Shown here: positions 19,486 through 29,314 of the stretch, one piece after another
Layout of the letters: each line of letters opens with the position of its first letter
Position numbering within the stretch: the stretch's first letter is position 1
Source of the DNA: Cytobacillus pseudoceanisediminis
Lineage (GTDB): Bacteria > Bacillota > Bacilli > Bacillales > Cytobacillaceae
Length of the DNA stretch: 64,000 nt
Reading direction: 5' to 3'
Assembly (NCBI RefSeq): GCF_023516215.1
Contig: NZ_CP097349.1
Location: forward strand, 2,728,001-2,792,000
Translations under genes and position numbers: made by a program
The notes under the pieces: model-generated
The model's input: the letters and a program-made list of their open reading frames with translations, nothing else
Database searches by the model: none
What the model was told of the DNA's origin: nothing

Positions 19486-20917
19486 TTAAACCTCACCTTA
19501 AACGTGACAGACGGATTAAATGCACCTGGAGGTAATAACGTCAAAAGGTTATTTCCTTTATTGAGCATAAAGTATCGAGCCCCAAACGCTTTAAGATCTG
19601 TGCGATCTATTCCGTTGATCAAAATGTCTCTGGTTTCATGGTTGAATGTGATTATATCCCCTGGGTAGGCAATGTATGGCGTTTGGTCAATTGCTGCCTT
19701 TGATAAACTGTATACTCGAATATAGTCAATCCGGTTAGTGTGGGGTGATGCACTGTTTCCGTGCTTCTCGATGAATATCGCAACATATTTCAACTTGCCA
19801 CGATGTGCGTCATCAACTGTCGTCCACGTTTGGGTTAACTGATTCACATGTGTACCGTCCCCCATAACACGTGCCACATAAAATTCGAAGGTGTCACCCG
19901 TCCTTCTTAACCTTAGGTAGACTGGGAAGTTCTCCCACTCGTACCGGTAATTACGAGAGCTGACTGCGTAATTAACGAAATCCCCGACATAAGGTCCAAC
20001 TCGTCCCTCAGCTGACTTACGGTGCATTGAAGTGATAATATCAACTGCATTCATCATCGCGATGTTTTGCAATTGATCGTCAAATAAAGAGAATCCTACA
20101 CGACCTGTTTCCGGAATGCCTGACAATAACTGACCTCTCAGCTCAACCTCAAAGTCGCCCGTTAATGGCACCTCTTTGTAAACAAAAGGACCATGATATG
20201 AAGAACCAGTACCGTAAGAAGGTGCAGTGATCCCGGCTCCGTCGTAGCCTATCGTTCCTTCTGATGATCCCATTCCAGGAACCACTGGCTGCCATGTGCC
20301 GATTGTAGATCCGTCCTCAGAAAGTAATGATGTACGAGTGTCGACCGGAGTGGTTGTGACCTCTGCCGGTTCACCAATTAACATATATTCCTCCACACCT
20401 TTTTGAACCATAGCAAATGTGACTTTCTGTGTAACTTCCAGGTTAATTACTGGGGGAGTCTCCGCAGAACCACTATTTGTGATAATACCATCTTCAGGGA
20501 AGGGATCCGTTTTTTCTTCTCCGTATTTGTATGGATCCGGACAGACAAAAGTAATGATTCCCTGCCCAATATGAAGGGCTTCTTCTATATCAAAAGAACC
20601 GTCAACCACAGCATAATAAGTTCGATTCGGTCTTTTATCAAATATCAAAGGAGCAGGCCTTTCAGTAAGCAACCACTCTCCAAGTTCCTCTTCCATATTA
20701 CTTAGTTCATCATCATCAATTCCTTGAAAAAAACCGGTTGCTGAATCACTCTGACTAAGGTATCAGTGCTTTCCAAATGGGCACCAGGCATCCCTGGTAG
20801 AGTTAGTAAATTTCTAGATACAGGGGCAAACACAGACTCCTTTCGTCCCTCATCTTCACAAAAAAGAAAAGGTTTCCGAATCCCGTTAAAAGAAAATGAA
20901 AAAGTCAACGCGCTCAC
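19482..20917 (-). CDS. Distal tail protein (Dit), enlarged, one-base frameshift
   Basis: 478 residues after adding one base to the A7 run at 20727-20733; as read it is split into 71- and 404-residue frames. The N-terminal ring domain (about 1-130: FSFNGIRKPF...LIFDKRPNRTYYAVVDG) and the C-terminal end are Dit-like. An insert of about 200 residues looks like a concanavalin-type jelly roll (GDFEVELRGQL, VYLRLRRTGDTFEFYVAR). This is nearly twice the size of SPP1 Dit and fits the evolved Dit proteins with carbohydrate-binding inserts. The frameshift is probably a base-call loss. Confidence 0.82.
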
Positions 20918-23315
20918 CCCTTTGAAAACTTACTTTTTCTGTCTTGATTAAACTCTTGTAATTCCGTAATATCATCGACAACCATTTCAGCCAGAACTCT
21001 TCTATCTGGAGTAACCATTTGGATGATCATAGGCTGTCTTGTGCCCATAGTGGATGCAATACCTCTTCCAATAGCACCTAGGGTTTCCTCGTTTAATGGA
21101 AGTGCTGCTTCTGGTCCAGCTTCTCCAGCCCCCTGTAGCATGCCCCCGTGCATTCCGAAAATAGTTGGCTGTGTAAAAATAGCTCCCTTTGCGTTCCACT
21201 TAATACCTATCTTAGGTACTCTCGGTGGATTCAGGCCAAAGTCGCCTGAAATCGTAAATTTAGGTAGTTTCGGCATTTTTATTTGCGGAATCGATAGTTT
21301 CATACCTGTGAAAAATCCTTTAATATCGGAAACAATCCCACTGATTTTTTCTTTTGCCGATTGAATGGGGAGAGAATTTTATCCTTTGCTTGATTCATAA
21401 CCCTGGATGCTCCATCTCGCAAACTATTAAATTTGCTAATCGCCCCATCCTTCAGTTCATTGGCTTTATTCACAAATTTTGTTTTCAACTCCTGTCCTTT
21501 CCTCACAGCATCTACAGTTAATTCAACAACCTTTCTCACAGCCTTCACCTTTAATTCATCTACTTTTTCCACCGCCCCATCCTTCATGTTGTTAAACCAT
21601 TTTACAAAGTCCTTCGCTAATTTCGAGGTTGTTTTTGATATCCAAGAAGTGAACTGATCCCATTTCTTGCTTAACCAGTCCGAAATTTCGCCCCAATTTT
21701 TAACAGCATACACAATCCCAATAATGGCAGCTACTACTGCCGCAGCAATTGCAATAATAGGAAGAATCGTGGTCATCAGTGCTCCTACACTAATACCTGC
21801 AGCTCCCGCGGTAGTTGCTATTGCAGTGAATATCGGCGCCAAAACTGCTCCTACTGCCACCAATGCTCCAATGGCAGTTGTTGTTATGACAATCCCTTTG
21901 GTCAGTTCTGGATTTTCACTGGCCCATTCAATAATTTTTGTTGTGAACTGTGTAACATCTGTTACAAGAGGACGCAAAGTATCTCCCAACTCTTTTAGTG
22001 CCATTTGATGTTCAACCTCAGCTTCATTTGCTTCTATAAGGGCTTTATTGGATTGCTGATAAGATTCATAAAAGCTCTTTACCCCTGTATCTGACAGAGT
22101 TTGCAAAACATAATCGGTCTCTGAGCCATTCTTTTTAGCCTTTGCCAATCCTTCATTAAATGTTTCAAGGGACATTCCGCTTCGCTCTAATAGCTCAGCA
22201 AATGAACCTGCTGCTTCGCCAACCGCAAAAGTCTCTTGAATACCATCTGCAATACCTTCAGTGGATAATGTGTCAGAAAATTGGACGTATGCACCATTAA
22301 CGTACTCAATCGCTTCCGCTAATTGATTATCATCGAATCCTGTCGCCATAAGGTTAGATACGGTCTCTACTGCTGCACCTGTATCTCCGCTTACTGCGGC
22401 AACTTTTTTAAATGATTCCTCAATTTTTTCACCCGTAAAACCCCATGTTTCAGCATTGGACTGTAATCTTGAAAGTTCAGTACTTAGCTCTTTTGTGCTT
22501 TCTGCAAGACCAGCGACAGCTGCAGCTGGGAGGGCTCCAGCTAAAGCCTGTGCTCCTCTACCCAGCATACCTAATTTACTTTCTGCTCCTTCAGCACTTT
22601 CCTCAACATCATCCAATCCCCTTGAAAAACGTGTCATTTCGGAACGCGCTTGGTTCAGACGAGTTTCTAACTGCATAACTTCCACAGAATTTTCTCCGTA
22701 AGCACGACGGGTTGCCTCTAGTTGTTGCTCTAAATTATCGACTGCTCTCCTGGCCATATTCATCTGTTGGGTATATTGTTCCTGGGCAAGTGCAGCTCGA
22801 TCAGCTTCAGTAGCATTCTCTCCAAGTTGAGCTCTCTGAAGTTCAAAAGCACTGGTTAATCGCCTTTGCTCTGCTTCAAGTGTATTGGCATCATCCTTTA
22901 GCTTATTAAGCTCATCTTGTGCTTCTCGGGCAGCTATTGCTTCATCTGTCAGACCAGCATTAACACGCTCCATTGCCTGCTCCAATTTGGTGTGGGCATT
23001 TTCTGCAGTAAGCAATTTATTGTATAACTTCTGCAGATCTTCTGCAGTAGCACTTGAGTCATTGGACATGGCTTCAAATTCTTCACGGAGCATGCGCACC
23101 TTTTCGCTTGAAGCAGTCATCTGTGTTTGAAGCTTCTGCTTCTCAGCTCGAAGCTTCTCAGTTTGGGAAGCATTTTTTCCCATGGCTTGAATCTGATTTG
23201 TATATTCCTTGGCTGCAGTCTGCATGACCATATTGATCTGTTTAAGCGTTTGGGCATACTGCACCTGCCCATTCATTCGGAAATTAAGCACAACATCTCT
23301 TTGTCGTTCTGCCAT
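20914..23315 (-). CDS. Tape measure protein (one-base frameshift near 3' end)
   Basis: Full span 800 residues. Long coiled coils occupy residues 20-230. A TP901-type tape-measure core follows (ETVSNLMATGFDDNQLAEAI), then membrane-like segments (about 470-545) and a repetitive helical region. The C terminus (GGMLQGAGEAGPEAALPLNE) lies in another frame. Adding one base near 21358-21364 joins SPF-SAKEKISGIVSDIKGFF to it. This is the only frameshift site here without an obvious homopolymer longer than two. The protein sets tail length and is ejected with DNA. Confidence 0.88.
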
Positions 23316-23331
23316 TTATCTCACCTCCTAA

Positions 23332-23568
23332 TTAAAGAAATGGCGTTTGGTCAAGAGTGTATATTACTGATGATTTTTCTTTCACTAATGCATCTGGATT
23401 CGTATACTTCAGATGCATAATGAATTGCTTTAGCAAGTGATTAGGAGTTATGTTGAAAAAATCGTCCATAGCCAACCCTAAAATCGTATTCCCGACATAA
23501 AAATAAAAATCCCAATCCAATTCGGATTGAGATTTAGTTTTGTCAGTGAATACGTTCTTTACTTTTTT
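23332..23568 (-). CDS. Tail assembly chaperone T domain (made by frameshift as GT fusion)
   Basis: A frame of about 75 residues without its own ribosome site, in a different frame from the upstream G gene, ending 17 bp before the tape measure start. The region DWDFYFYVGNTILGLAMDDF is typical of the T part of siphovirus chaperones. The A6 run at 23568-23563 lies where the frames can be joined, so it is probably expressed as a GT fusion. Confidence 0.7.
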   Translation of the reverse strand, partial: KKVKNVFTDKTKSQSELDWDFYFYVGNTILGLAMDDFFNITPNHLLKQFIMHLKYTNPDALVKEKSSVIYTLDQTPFL

Positions 23569-23944
23569 CGGTTTTAATTTTCTCCATATCACTTTTCTGG
23601 AAGTTTTGATTACTGAAGATATCAAGTACTTTTTGAAATATACCAGGTAGATCAGAAAGTGGAATAGAAGTTTCAATTTCTCTTGGGGTACAATCTGTAC
23701 CACCGGCTTTTACCATGGCATAGATTAAGGCATTCATTAATCTGATTTCGGTTTTACCTAATGTTAGTTGCTTTTTCTGCAGCATCCGATTGATATCTTT
23801 TTCAAACACATGGTATGGCTTACCGTAAGCTTCTTCAACAAGAGGAAAGCTTTTAAATGTAAAAATAACAGGAATCGTAACACCCTGGATGTTAATGGTG
23901 TCTCTATTAATATTAACATTTACTAAATCCCTAAGCTTGGCCAC
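23543..23944 (-). CDS. Tail assembly chaperone G
   Basis: 133 residues located between the major tail protein and tape measure, the fixed position of G/GT chaperones. The C-terminal end KTEKSKER passes through the A-rich slip site. Stoichiometric G and rare GT proteins chaperone the tape measure during tail assembly. Confidence 0.75.
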   Translation of the reverse strand: MAKLRDLVNVNINRDTINIQGVTIPVIFTFKSFPLVEEAYGKPYHVFEKDINRMLQKKQLTLGKTEIRLMNALIYAMVKAGGTDCTPREIETSIPLSDLPGIFQKVLDIFSNQNFQKSDMEKIKTEKSKERIH

Positions 23945-23950
23945 TTATAA

Positions 23951-24580
23951 TCACACTCCAGTTGGGAAAAGAGTTTCTAATTGAGACTGATCTGCTACAA
24001 CTTGCTCCATAAACTCTTCAGCAGTAATGCCAGTCGCACTATCACGAGCAGAATTAAAGTCAACCTTTGTAACTTTATTAAATAATAACGGTGAAGCTGT
24101 CATGACCAACTGCTGTGTCGGAATGGTCGATTCTTCAGTAGCAGATGTATAAGACTCTTGTGGTGGTGTCACCTGGACTCGAGGATACCAGCGAGCGATT
24201 TTAGACCCATCATTCAACGGAGCAATAAAACCTACTGCAAAATATGGCAGTTCCTTAACATCTGAAGTTTCAAATACAATCCCTTTTGTGGCCAAGTACC
24301 CCATAATTTTATCTGTCACCTCAACCGGAAGAGCCGTGTGATCTAGAGTTAAGGTGAAGGTGGAGTTCTTAGTAGCATTAACAAACAACTTGTTTGAGGC
24401 CCATTTTGTGGCCGTTGTTGGATTCCCTTGAATTCCAATTGTTTCAATCGTCGGTAAGCTATAAATCTGTGTATCATAGGCTGGAATTGATGCTGCTGTA
24501 TCTTTCCCACCAGTCATAGTTGCAATATATAAATTTTCTACTCCAACCGGATAAAGCATTTCTTGAGCTTTTGTCATCAT
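23951..24580 (-). CDS. Major tail (tube) protein
   Basis: About 209 residues from ATG 24580 (GAGAGG site). It is a phi13-type major tail protein: YPVGVENLYIATMTGG near the start, a beta-sandwich body and KVDFNSARDSATGITAEEF near the C terminus. It polymerises into the tail tube. It lies in the conserved order connector genes, tube, G/GT, tape measure. Confidence 0.82.
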   Translation of the reverse strand: MMTKAQEMLYPVGVENLYIATMTGGKDTAASIPAYDTQIYSLPTIETIGIQGNPTTATKWASNKLFVNATKNSTFTLTLDHTALPVEVTDKIMGYLATKGIVFETSDVKELPYFAVGFIAPLNDGSKIARWYPRVQVTPPQESYTSATEESTIPTQQLVMTASPLLFNKVTKVDFNSARDSATGITAEEFMEQVVADQSQLETLFPTGV

Positions 24581-24592
24581 AACCATCCTCTC

Positions 24593-24958
24593 CTATCTAA
24601 ACATTCTTTGAGCCATAATATCTATAAGCCTTTCCTGCTCATCATCGACTGTGTTACGGACAAAATGTTGCCCTTTGACTCTTCCTTTTCCGCTGGCTTT
24701 TTTATGACCGTGTTCAACCATGTACCAGTAGTAAGCATCTTTTTCAAACTGGACCGAAACATAATCATTTTTAATAACTATCTTCAGACTGTCCCTCAAG
24801 TGCTTCTTATTTTTAGCAGACGTTTTAATCCTGCTTTCCAATTGACTAACAAAGTATTCAGCAGCTTGCACCAGTTCATCCTTTTCAACTGACTGATTAA
24901 CATTAATCATCGTTCTTAAATCATCTAAAGCCTGGGCAAAACCATTGTTATTGGCCAT
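24593..24958 (-). CDS. HK97 gp10-like tail/neck protein
   Basis: About 121 residues. ATG 24958 overlaps the preceding stop in a TAATG junction. The sequence AYYWYMVEHGHKKASGKGRV carries the HG motif usual in HK97-gp10-like head-tail joining proteins. Confidence 0.72.
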   Translation of the reverse strand: MANNNGFAQALDDLRTMINVNQSVEKDELVQAAEYFVSQLESRIKTSAKNKKHLRDSLKIVIKNDYVSVQFEKDAYYWYMVEHGHKKASGKGRVKGQHFVRNTVDDEQERLIDIMAQRMFR

Positions 24959-25287
24959 TAGTTTACGCACCTCACATTAGTAATGAATTGCGTGATGGTG
25001 TTGTCATTTTCATCATATGGGAAGCCTTCAAAACTACTGTATTCTACTTGATGCTTATTAAAGGCCGCTTTTAATGGTTCGTAATCAATCTCTGTCCCAT
25101 TAGTAATTAAGGCAATTTGATACAGAGGCATGGATTTAAGAACTTTTGAGGATGACCGCTTTTGAGTCTCATTAACAAATTCATAAATGATATAAGGATA
25201 ATCCGCAGTTGTTGGAGCGTCATCCCGATAAACTGGGATTCCGGATTCTTTCATGATGGAACGCAGCTGTTGGAGATTAACCTGCAT
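24958..25287 (-). CDS. Tail completion/head-tail joining protein
   Basis: 109 residues. The region YPYIIYEFVNETQKRSSSK and the alpha-beta pattern resemble DUF3168-type tail terminators, though the gene order (before the gp10-like gene) allows other neck roles. Confidence 0.6.
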   Translation of the reverse strand: MQVNLQQLRSIMKESGIPVYRDDAPTTADYPYIIYEFVNETQKRSSSKVLKSMPLYQIALITNGTEIDYEPLKAAFNKHQVEYSSFEGFPYDENDNTITQFITNVRCVN

Positions 25288-25305
25288 AAGATAAACTCAA
25301 CTCCA

Positions 25306-25608
25306 TCAATCGCTCATCTTCTTTCGTGTAGATGCGTTCGATATTATATTTTTTCCTTTGATTTCAACGCGATAGTCTTTCTGATTGTCTTCTATCGCGC
25401 GATCCAGCCGGACCTCAATTTTTTTAACCACTTCATTAACGTCTCGTTCGGCAAATATTTTGTCGGTGGATGTTACTCCTAGATTTCTATATTTGATTTC
25501 ACGATCAAATGGATACCCCATAACAACCCGATCAGTGGCTGGATCGATGGTCTCGCCAAGCCTCAAAAGATTTGCTGTCCATTTTAATTGATTAGTTCGT
25601 CTCGGCAT
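25306..25608 (-). CDS. Head closure / head-tail adaptor protein
   Basis: 100 residues from ATG 25608 (AGGAGC site); the longer frame from 25689 has no ribosome site and overlaps the connector gene. A small beta-barrel-like sequence after the gp6-type connector fits an SPP1 gp16-like stopper. Confidence 0.6.
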   Translation of the reverse strand: MPRRTNQLKWTANLLRLGETIDPATDRVVMGYPFDREIKYRNLGVTSTDKIFAERDVNEVVKKIEVRLDRAIEDNQKDYRVEIKGKNIISNASTRKKMSD

Positions 25609-25621
25609 CAGAATACAGCTC

Positions 25622-25915
25622 CTATGTGACCATTGTATTATCAGTTTCTTGTGAGGTAGTATCCAATTCTGAATAATTCTCCTGGACAAAGAAAGGAGTT
25701 AAAGCATCAAGTGCCTCTCCAAGTTCCTTTTCCGAAACCCGATACTCATAAAAGATTCCAGCAACCATAATCACTAAATACTCCACCTGACGGCCAAGTG
25801 CATTTTGCACATATGTTTTTGCCTGCTCCACATAAAAAGGGAGCATGGATTCATCCATGCCCTCTTCCCAGTGAATATGTGATTTTATCTTAGTGACATA
25901 TTCCTCGTTGGTCAT
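25622..25915 (-). CDS. Head-tail connector, gp6-like DNA packaging protein
   Basis: 97 residues, mostly helical: NEEYVTKIKSHIHWE...PFYVEQAKTYVQNALG, then a second helix pair. This is the compact pattern of HK97 gp6-like connectors. It follows the capsid gene directly. Confidence 0.75.
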   Translation of the reverse strand: MTNEEYVTKIKSHIHWEEGMDESMLPFYVEQAKTYVQNALGRQVEYLVIMVAGIFYEYRVSEKELGEALDALTPFFVQENYSELDTTSQETDNTMVT

Positions 25916-25926
25916 ACCATCACCCC

Positions 25927-27309
25927 TTAAGGTGTAACCGGAGCAGTCGCACCTACTTCATAACGGTAAACAGCCGGTTCAAATGGAGAGTAAACAAGCT
26001 GACCATCAAGCAGGTTATAAATCTTAAAACCTACCCGGTTAGTACTAGCATAAGTTTCAATTAGCTTCTGCAATTGCATGCCTCCGATAACATCTTGAAT
26101 GTGGAATGCCTTGAAATCTCCAAAGTAGAATACTGGCTTAGTTGGATCCGTTCCGTCTGCAGCGTCAGTGAAGTCCAATTTATGACCAAGCAATTTGTAA
26201 CCAACTCCGTCAGTTGCATCTTGGTGCAATAGTGGCCGACCAGTTGTATCAGTCATGTCTTCCAAGATAGTTAAAGCAGCACGGTTTACAATCCACATGG
26301 ATTTCTTTAATACTTCCGTAACCGGTTGGCCTTTGAATTTCACCAATTGTGAGTATAGTTTTTGAGAGTATCCAGCTGCAGTAATATCAACAGGAGTTGT
26401 TTCGTAAAATGCTACAGCTTTTTTAGCTAATGCTCCAGGGTTTTCATTCCCAACATCATCACCGTTAAACATGTAGTTTGTTTCTTTACGGACATAAGCT
26501 TTTTTCAATTCGTCAATTACAATTGTTTCGACTGGTGCACCAGACATATTTAATAGTTTTTGAGTAACAGTAGCAAGTGCATCAAATTCAGCAGGGCTCA
26601 ATAGAATTTCGTCAAACTCAATTGTAGTTTCAGGAATAGGGTTTCCAGCTGCACGTTCTTTCTTGTTAACGTTAGCATCGGCTTTCTTAACAAGAACTGG
26701 ATATTTTACATTTCCCTTTGTTTTATGAACGGATCCATATTTTCGAAGCAAGTTTTCTTCTTGGGCATAAGTAATAACCTCTGACGCAACAACCTCTGGT
26801 ACCGTTACTGAGCCATTCCCTGTTTCAATCCCTAGTGAACGAGCCTCAGCTTCAGAAATCTTACCTGCTACAAAGTTCGCAAATGCAGAACGAATCTCTT
26901 TTTCTTTCTTTTTTGTGGATTTAGAACCACGAGTGGAAAGCCCCTTTGAAATGGCAGTCATAACTGCTGAACGTTGTTCAGAGGAAATACCAGCTGAACG
27001 CTGACCTTCATCTTCACCTTCTTCATCACCCGATCCTTCTTCTCCATCCTCCTCACCGCTACGGCCTTCCTCACCTTCACCAGCACCAGACCCTTCCCCT
27101 GATTCCTCACCTGCTCCTTCGCCTTCTTCATCTTGCATATTTGCAAGAGCATCGGCAATATCTTGTGCTTCATCAGCAAGCTCTTGGACTTCTTGTTGAA
27201 CGGTTTCTAAATCTTCTGCACGTACTTCATTATTTTCAAGTTTAGAGCGAAGATCAGTAAGACGCTTCTTGTTTCTTTTTTGCATGGCAAGTAATTGTTT
27301 TTTATTCAT
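25927..27309 (-). CDS. Major capsid protein, HK97 fold
   Basis: 460 residues. An N-terminal coiled-coil scaffold (1-60) is followed by an acidic, Gly/Glu/Ser low-complexity stretch (about 62-110) and the HK97 capsid domain (from about 165; SVTVPEVVASEVI, MFNGDDV, WIVNRAALTILEDMTDTTGR). The preceding prohead protease probably removes the N-terminal part. Overlaps the protease gene by 8 bp. Confidence 0.9.
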   Translation of the reverse strand: MNKKQLLAMQKRNKKRLTDLRSKLENNEVRAEDLETVQQEVQELADEAQDIADALANMQDEEGEGAGEESGEGSGAGEGEEGRSGEEDGEEGSGDEEGEDEGQRSAGISSEQRSAVMTAISKGLSTRGSKSTKKKEKEIRSAFANFVAGKISEAEARSLGIETGNGSVTVPEVVASEVITYAQEENLLRKYGSVHKTKGNVKYPVLVKKADANVNKKERAAGNPIPETTIEFDEILLSPAEFDALATVTQKLLNMSGAPVETIVIDELKKAYVRKETNYMFNGDDVGNENPGALAKKAVAFYETTPVDITAAGYSQKLYSQLVKFKGQPVTEVLKKSMWIVNRAALTILEDMTDTTGRPLLHQDATDGVGYKLLGHKLDFTDAADGTDPTKPVFYFGDFKAFHIQDVIGGMQLQKLIETYASTNRVGFKIYNLLDGQLVYSPFEPAVYRYEVGATAPVTP

Positions 27310-27889
27310 TGTCCAAAACTCCCTTTATCTGATTTAATATTTTGATCCGTTGTTCTACGGTTTTATCTACCTCTTTACTCCTCACCAAAGTCACTTCAGT
27401 GTCTTCATAGGCAGGTATAGATACTACAGAAATTTCATATAGTTCAACCTCGTGAATGGTCCTTAAAGCTGGCTCTACAGAATAATCCCAAGTTTCCTCA
27501 GTTGCAAAGAAACCGAAGGAACATTGATTTATATCTCCTCTGGACATGCTCTCTGCTAAATCATTGGCAAGGGAGGTGTTTGGCAACTCCACTTCAAATT
27601 TGAGCCCTCTATCGTCCTCTGACAGCCTCAACGTGCCACTTTTCGTTCTTCCTAAGACATTGTTCCAGTCATGGTTGAACAAGGCCCGTATATCGCTGTT
27701 TGTAGCGATAGAATTGCTAAATGCTCCAGGCATAATTATTTCCTCAAAGAAATCTCCAATGCTCGTCTTAGAATTAAACACGGCAGCATAACCGCTGATA
27801 ACGGCCGGCTGATCATTAACCGCATCCCGCGTCCTCAAATTGGTGATGTCAATTGTCCTCAGTTCCCTTTTCTTCGTCATTTCCATCAC
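27302..27889 (-). CDS. HK97-family prohead protease (S78)
   Basis: About 195 residues; ATG 27886 or 27880 fits the GGGAGGTG site best. It shows the family motifs ISGYAAVFNS, IMPGAFSNSI, ALFNHDW (catalytic His) and NQCSFGF (catalytic Ser). It processes capsid and scaffold during head maturation. Confidence 0.92.
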   Translation of the reverse strand: MMEMTKKRELRTIDITNLRTRDAVNDQPAVISGYAAVFNSKTSIGDFFEEIIMPGAFSNSIATNSDIRALFNHDWNNVLGRTKSGTLRLSEDDRGLKFEVELPNTSLANDLAESMSRGDINQCSFGFFATEETWDYSVEPALRTIHEVELYEISVVSIPAYEDTEVTLVRSKEVDKTVEQRIKILNQIKGVLDNE

Positions 27890-29055
27890 CTCCCTTCAAG
27901 CTATCATCAGTTGCCTTTCTTAAATCCTCTCCTGCAATTAAATCTTTAGAGACATATAGCTTAGTTGCTTCAGGTGTATTTAACCTGTCAGCACCCAGCA
28001 TTTCTCTTGAGTCATCTGGAGTGAATACCATGGTCCTTACCAAGTTGTAGGCAATGTTTGTTTTTGTGCTATATGGTACAAAGTCAAGAATATTAATCTT
28101 GAATTTAATACGCTTTTCGGAATTTGGTCCAAAAAAGAAGACTCAAATGGTCCTCGAAATTTTTCATTATGGGCTTCACGGCTTTGTTATGAAGATACAT
28201 CATAGCTTTTTCCAGATCAGAGATTGTAAGTTTAATATACGTATCCACATTGATACCTAAAAACTTACCAAGGTCTTTCTTATAGACATTTAGATAAGCT
28301 AAAATTTTGTCATCTTCAATGGGACTTTTCATTGTATCGATGGTATACCCTTTTCCAAGTGGAATCATTTTAACTGATCGTGATTCGTCAATAGCTTCCA
28401 GTTGGTCAAGAATAGCTTTTATCAATTTTGACTGGGCAGCGTTTTGTGGGTTGATGTGTGCATCCAGTTTAAGCAAGAAGGCTAATAAACCACCTTTAGA
28501 GTATTTTTCCGTCAGAACCTTTTCAGCGCTCATAACGCCCTCCAGAGTGTTCTTGCCAAGCTGTAAAAGTCCCACTCCTTTAAGATGATCCGTACCGATA
28601 TTTTTAATATGACGAATCATAAAGGCTGGAATCTCGGTACCGCCAATTTTGTAATGCTCTATCAATCTCTCATCTAATTCAGTATAGACATTAGCTGCCA
28701 AATGAAGTTGATTAGCATCCAGGACAGGAAACACTTCACCATGAAGTAGATATGAATTAGTCATCAGCTTGAAAAATTCAGACCTTGTCAAATAATGATT
28801 AGGCTTTTTAAGAACTTTCAGGGCAGGATCGTTTCTTACTTCATTTCCTTCTAGATCTTCCACAATAATTTCAGCCAACATCATCTGATTGCTAATGTCC
28901 TGTAGCAATTCATAAACGTCACTTGATTCGAGAATGTTATCATCATTAACATACCGACCACCATAACGAATAGTACTTGAGTAAATATCCTCAAACCATC
29001 CGCGTTTTTCGGCTTGCTTGTAAAGGTAATTTGAAAACCTGTCTCGCAATCCCAA
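27849..29055 (-). CDS. Portal protein, HK97 type (frameshift)
   Basis: About 401-402 residues over the full span. The first 316 residues are in one frame (NPALKVLKKPNHYLTRSEFF-like region, KYSKGGLLAFLLKL, SPIEDDKILAYLNV). The C terminus, starting GPNSEKRIKFKINILDFV, lies in another. The junction is the A6 run at 28131-28136, which needs one base fewer or two more. This differs from the other frameshifts here. It forms the dodecameric DNA gate of the head. Confidence 0.85.
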
Positions 29056-29092
29056 TTTTTCACCGCCTTTCTATGAAAATATAAAGAGGTTG

Positions 29093-29302
29093 TTAAACCA
29101 CCATATATCCGACTATTTGAATGTCCGTATTATGCTTCAATCGAAAGTCATCATCGTATGTTTTAGCATAATACCGAGCCTTGTTTTCCAGGTCTTGAGT
29201 ATTTGTAATTACTTCAATGGCACCACTAGGCAACTTTACAGCCATAGAAATAATTTTTAGATCATCTTTCTTACTCACTTCTTTAATAAATTCTTCTTTC
29301 AT
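29093..29302 (-). CDS. Hypothetical phage protein
   Basis: 69 residues from ATG 29302 (GGAGTGGGAG site). MKEEFIKEVSKKDDLKIISM starts a small alpha-beta protein of unknown role between terminase and portal. Confidence 0.6.
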   Translation of the reverse strand: MKEEFIKEVSKKDDLKIISMAVKLPSGAIEVITNTQDLENKARYYAKTYDDDFRLKHNTDIQIVGYMVV

Positions 29303-29314
29303 TTCTCCCACTCC

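Noticed and set aside
20727..20733. Programmed -1 frameshift in dit at a T7 slippery run
   Set aside because: Possible in principle, but programmed slips are not typical in Dit and the same one-base loss occurs in unrelated host genes, so a base-calling loss is more likely.
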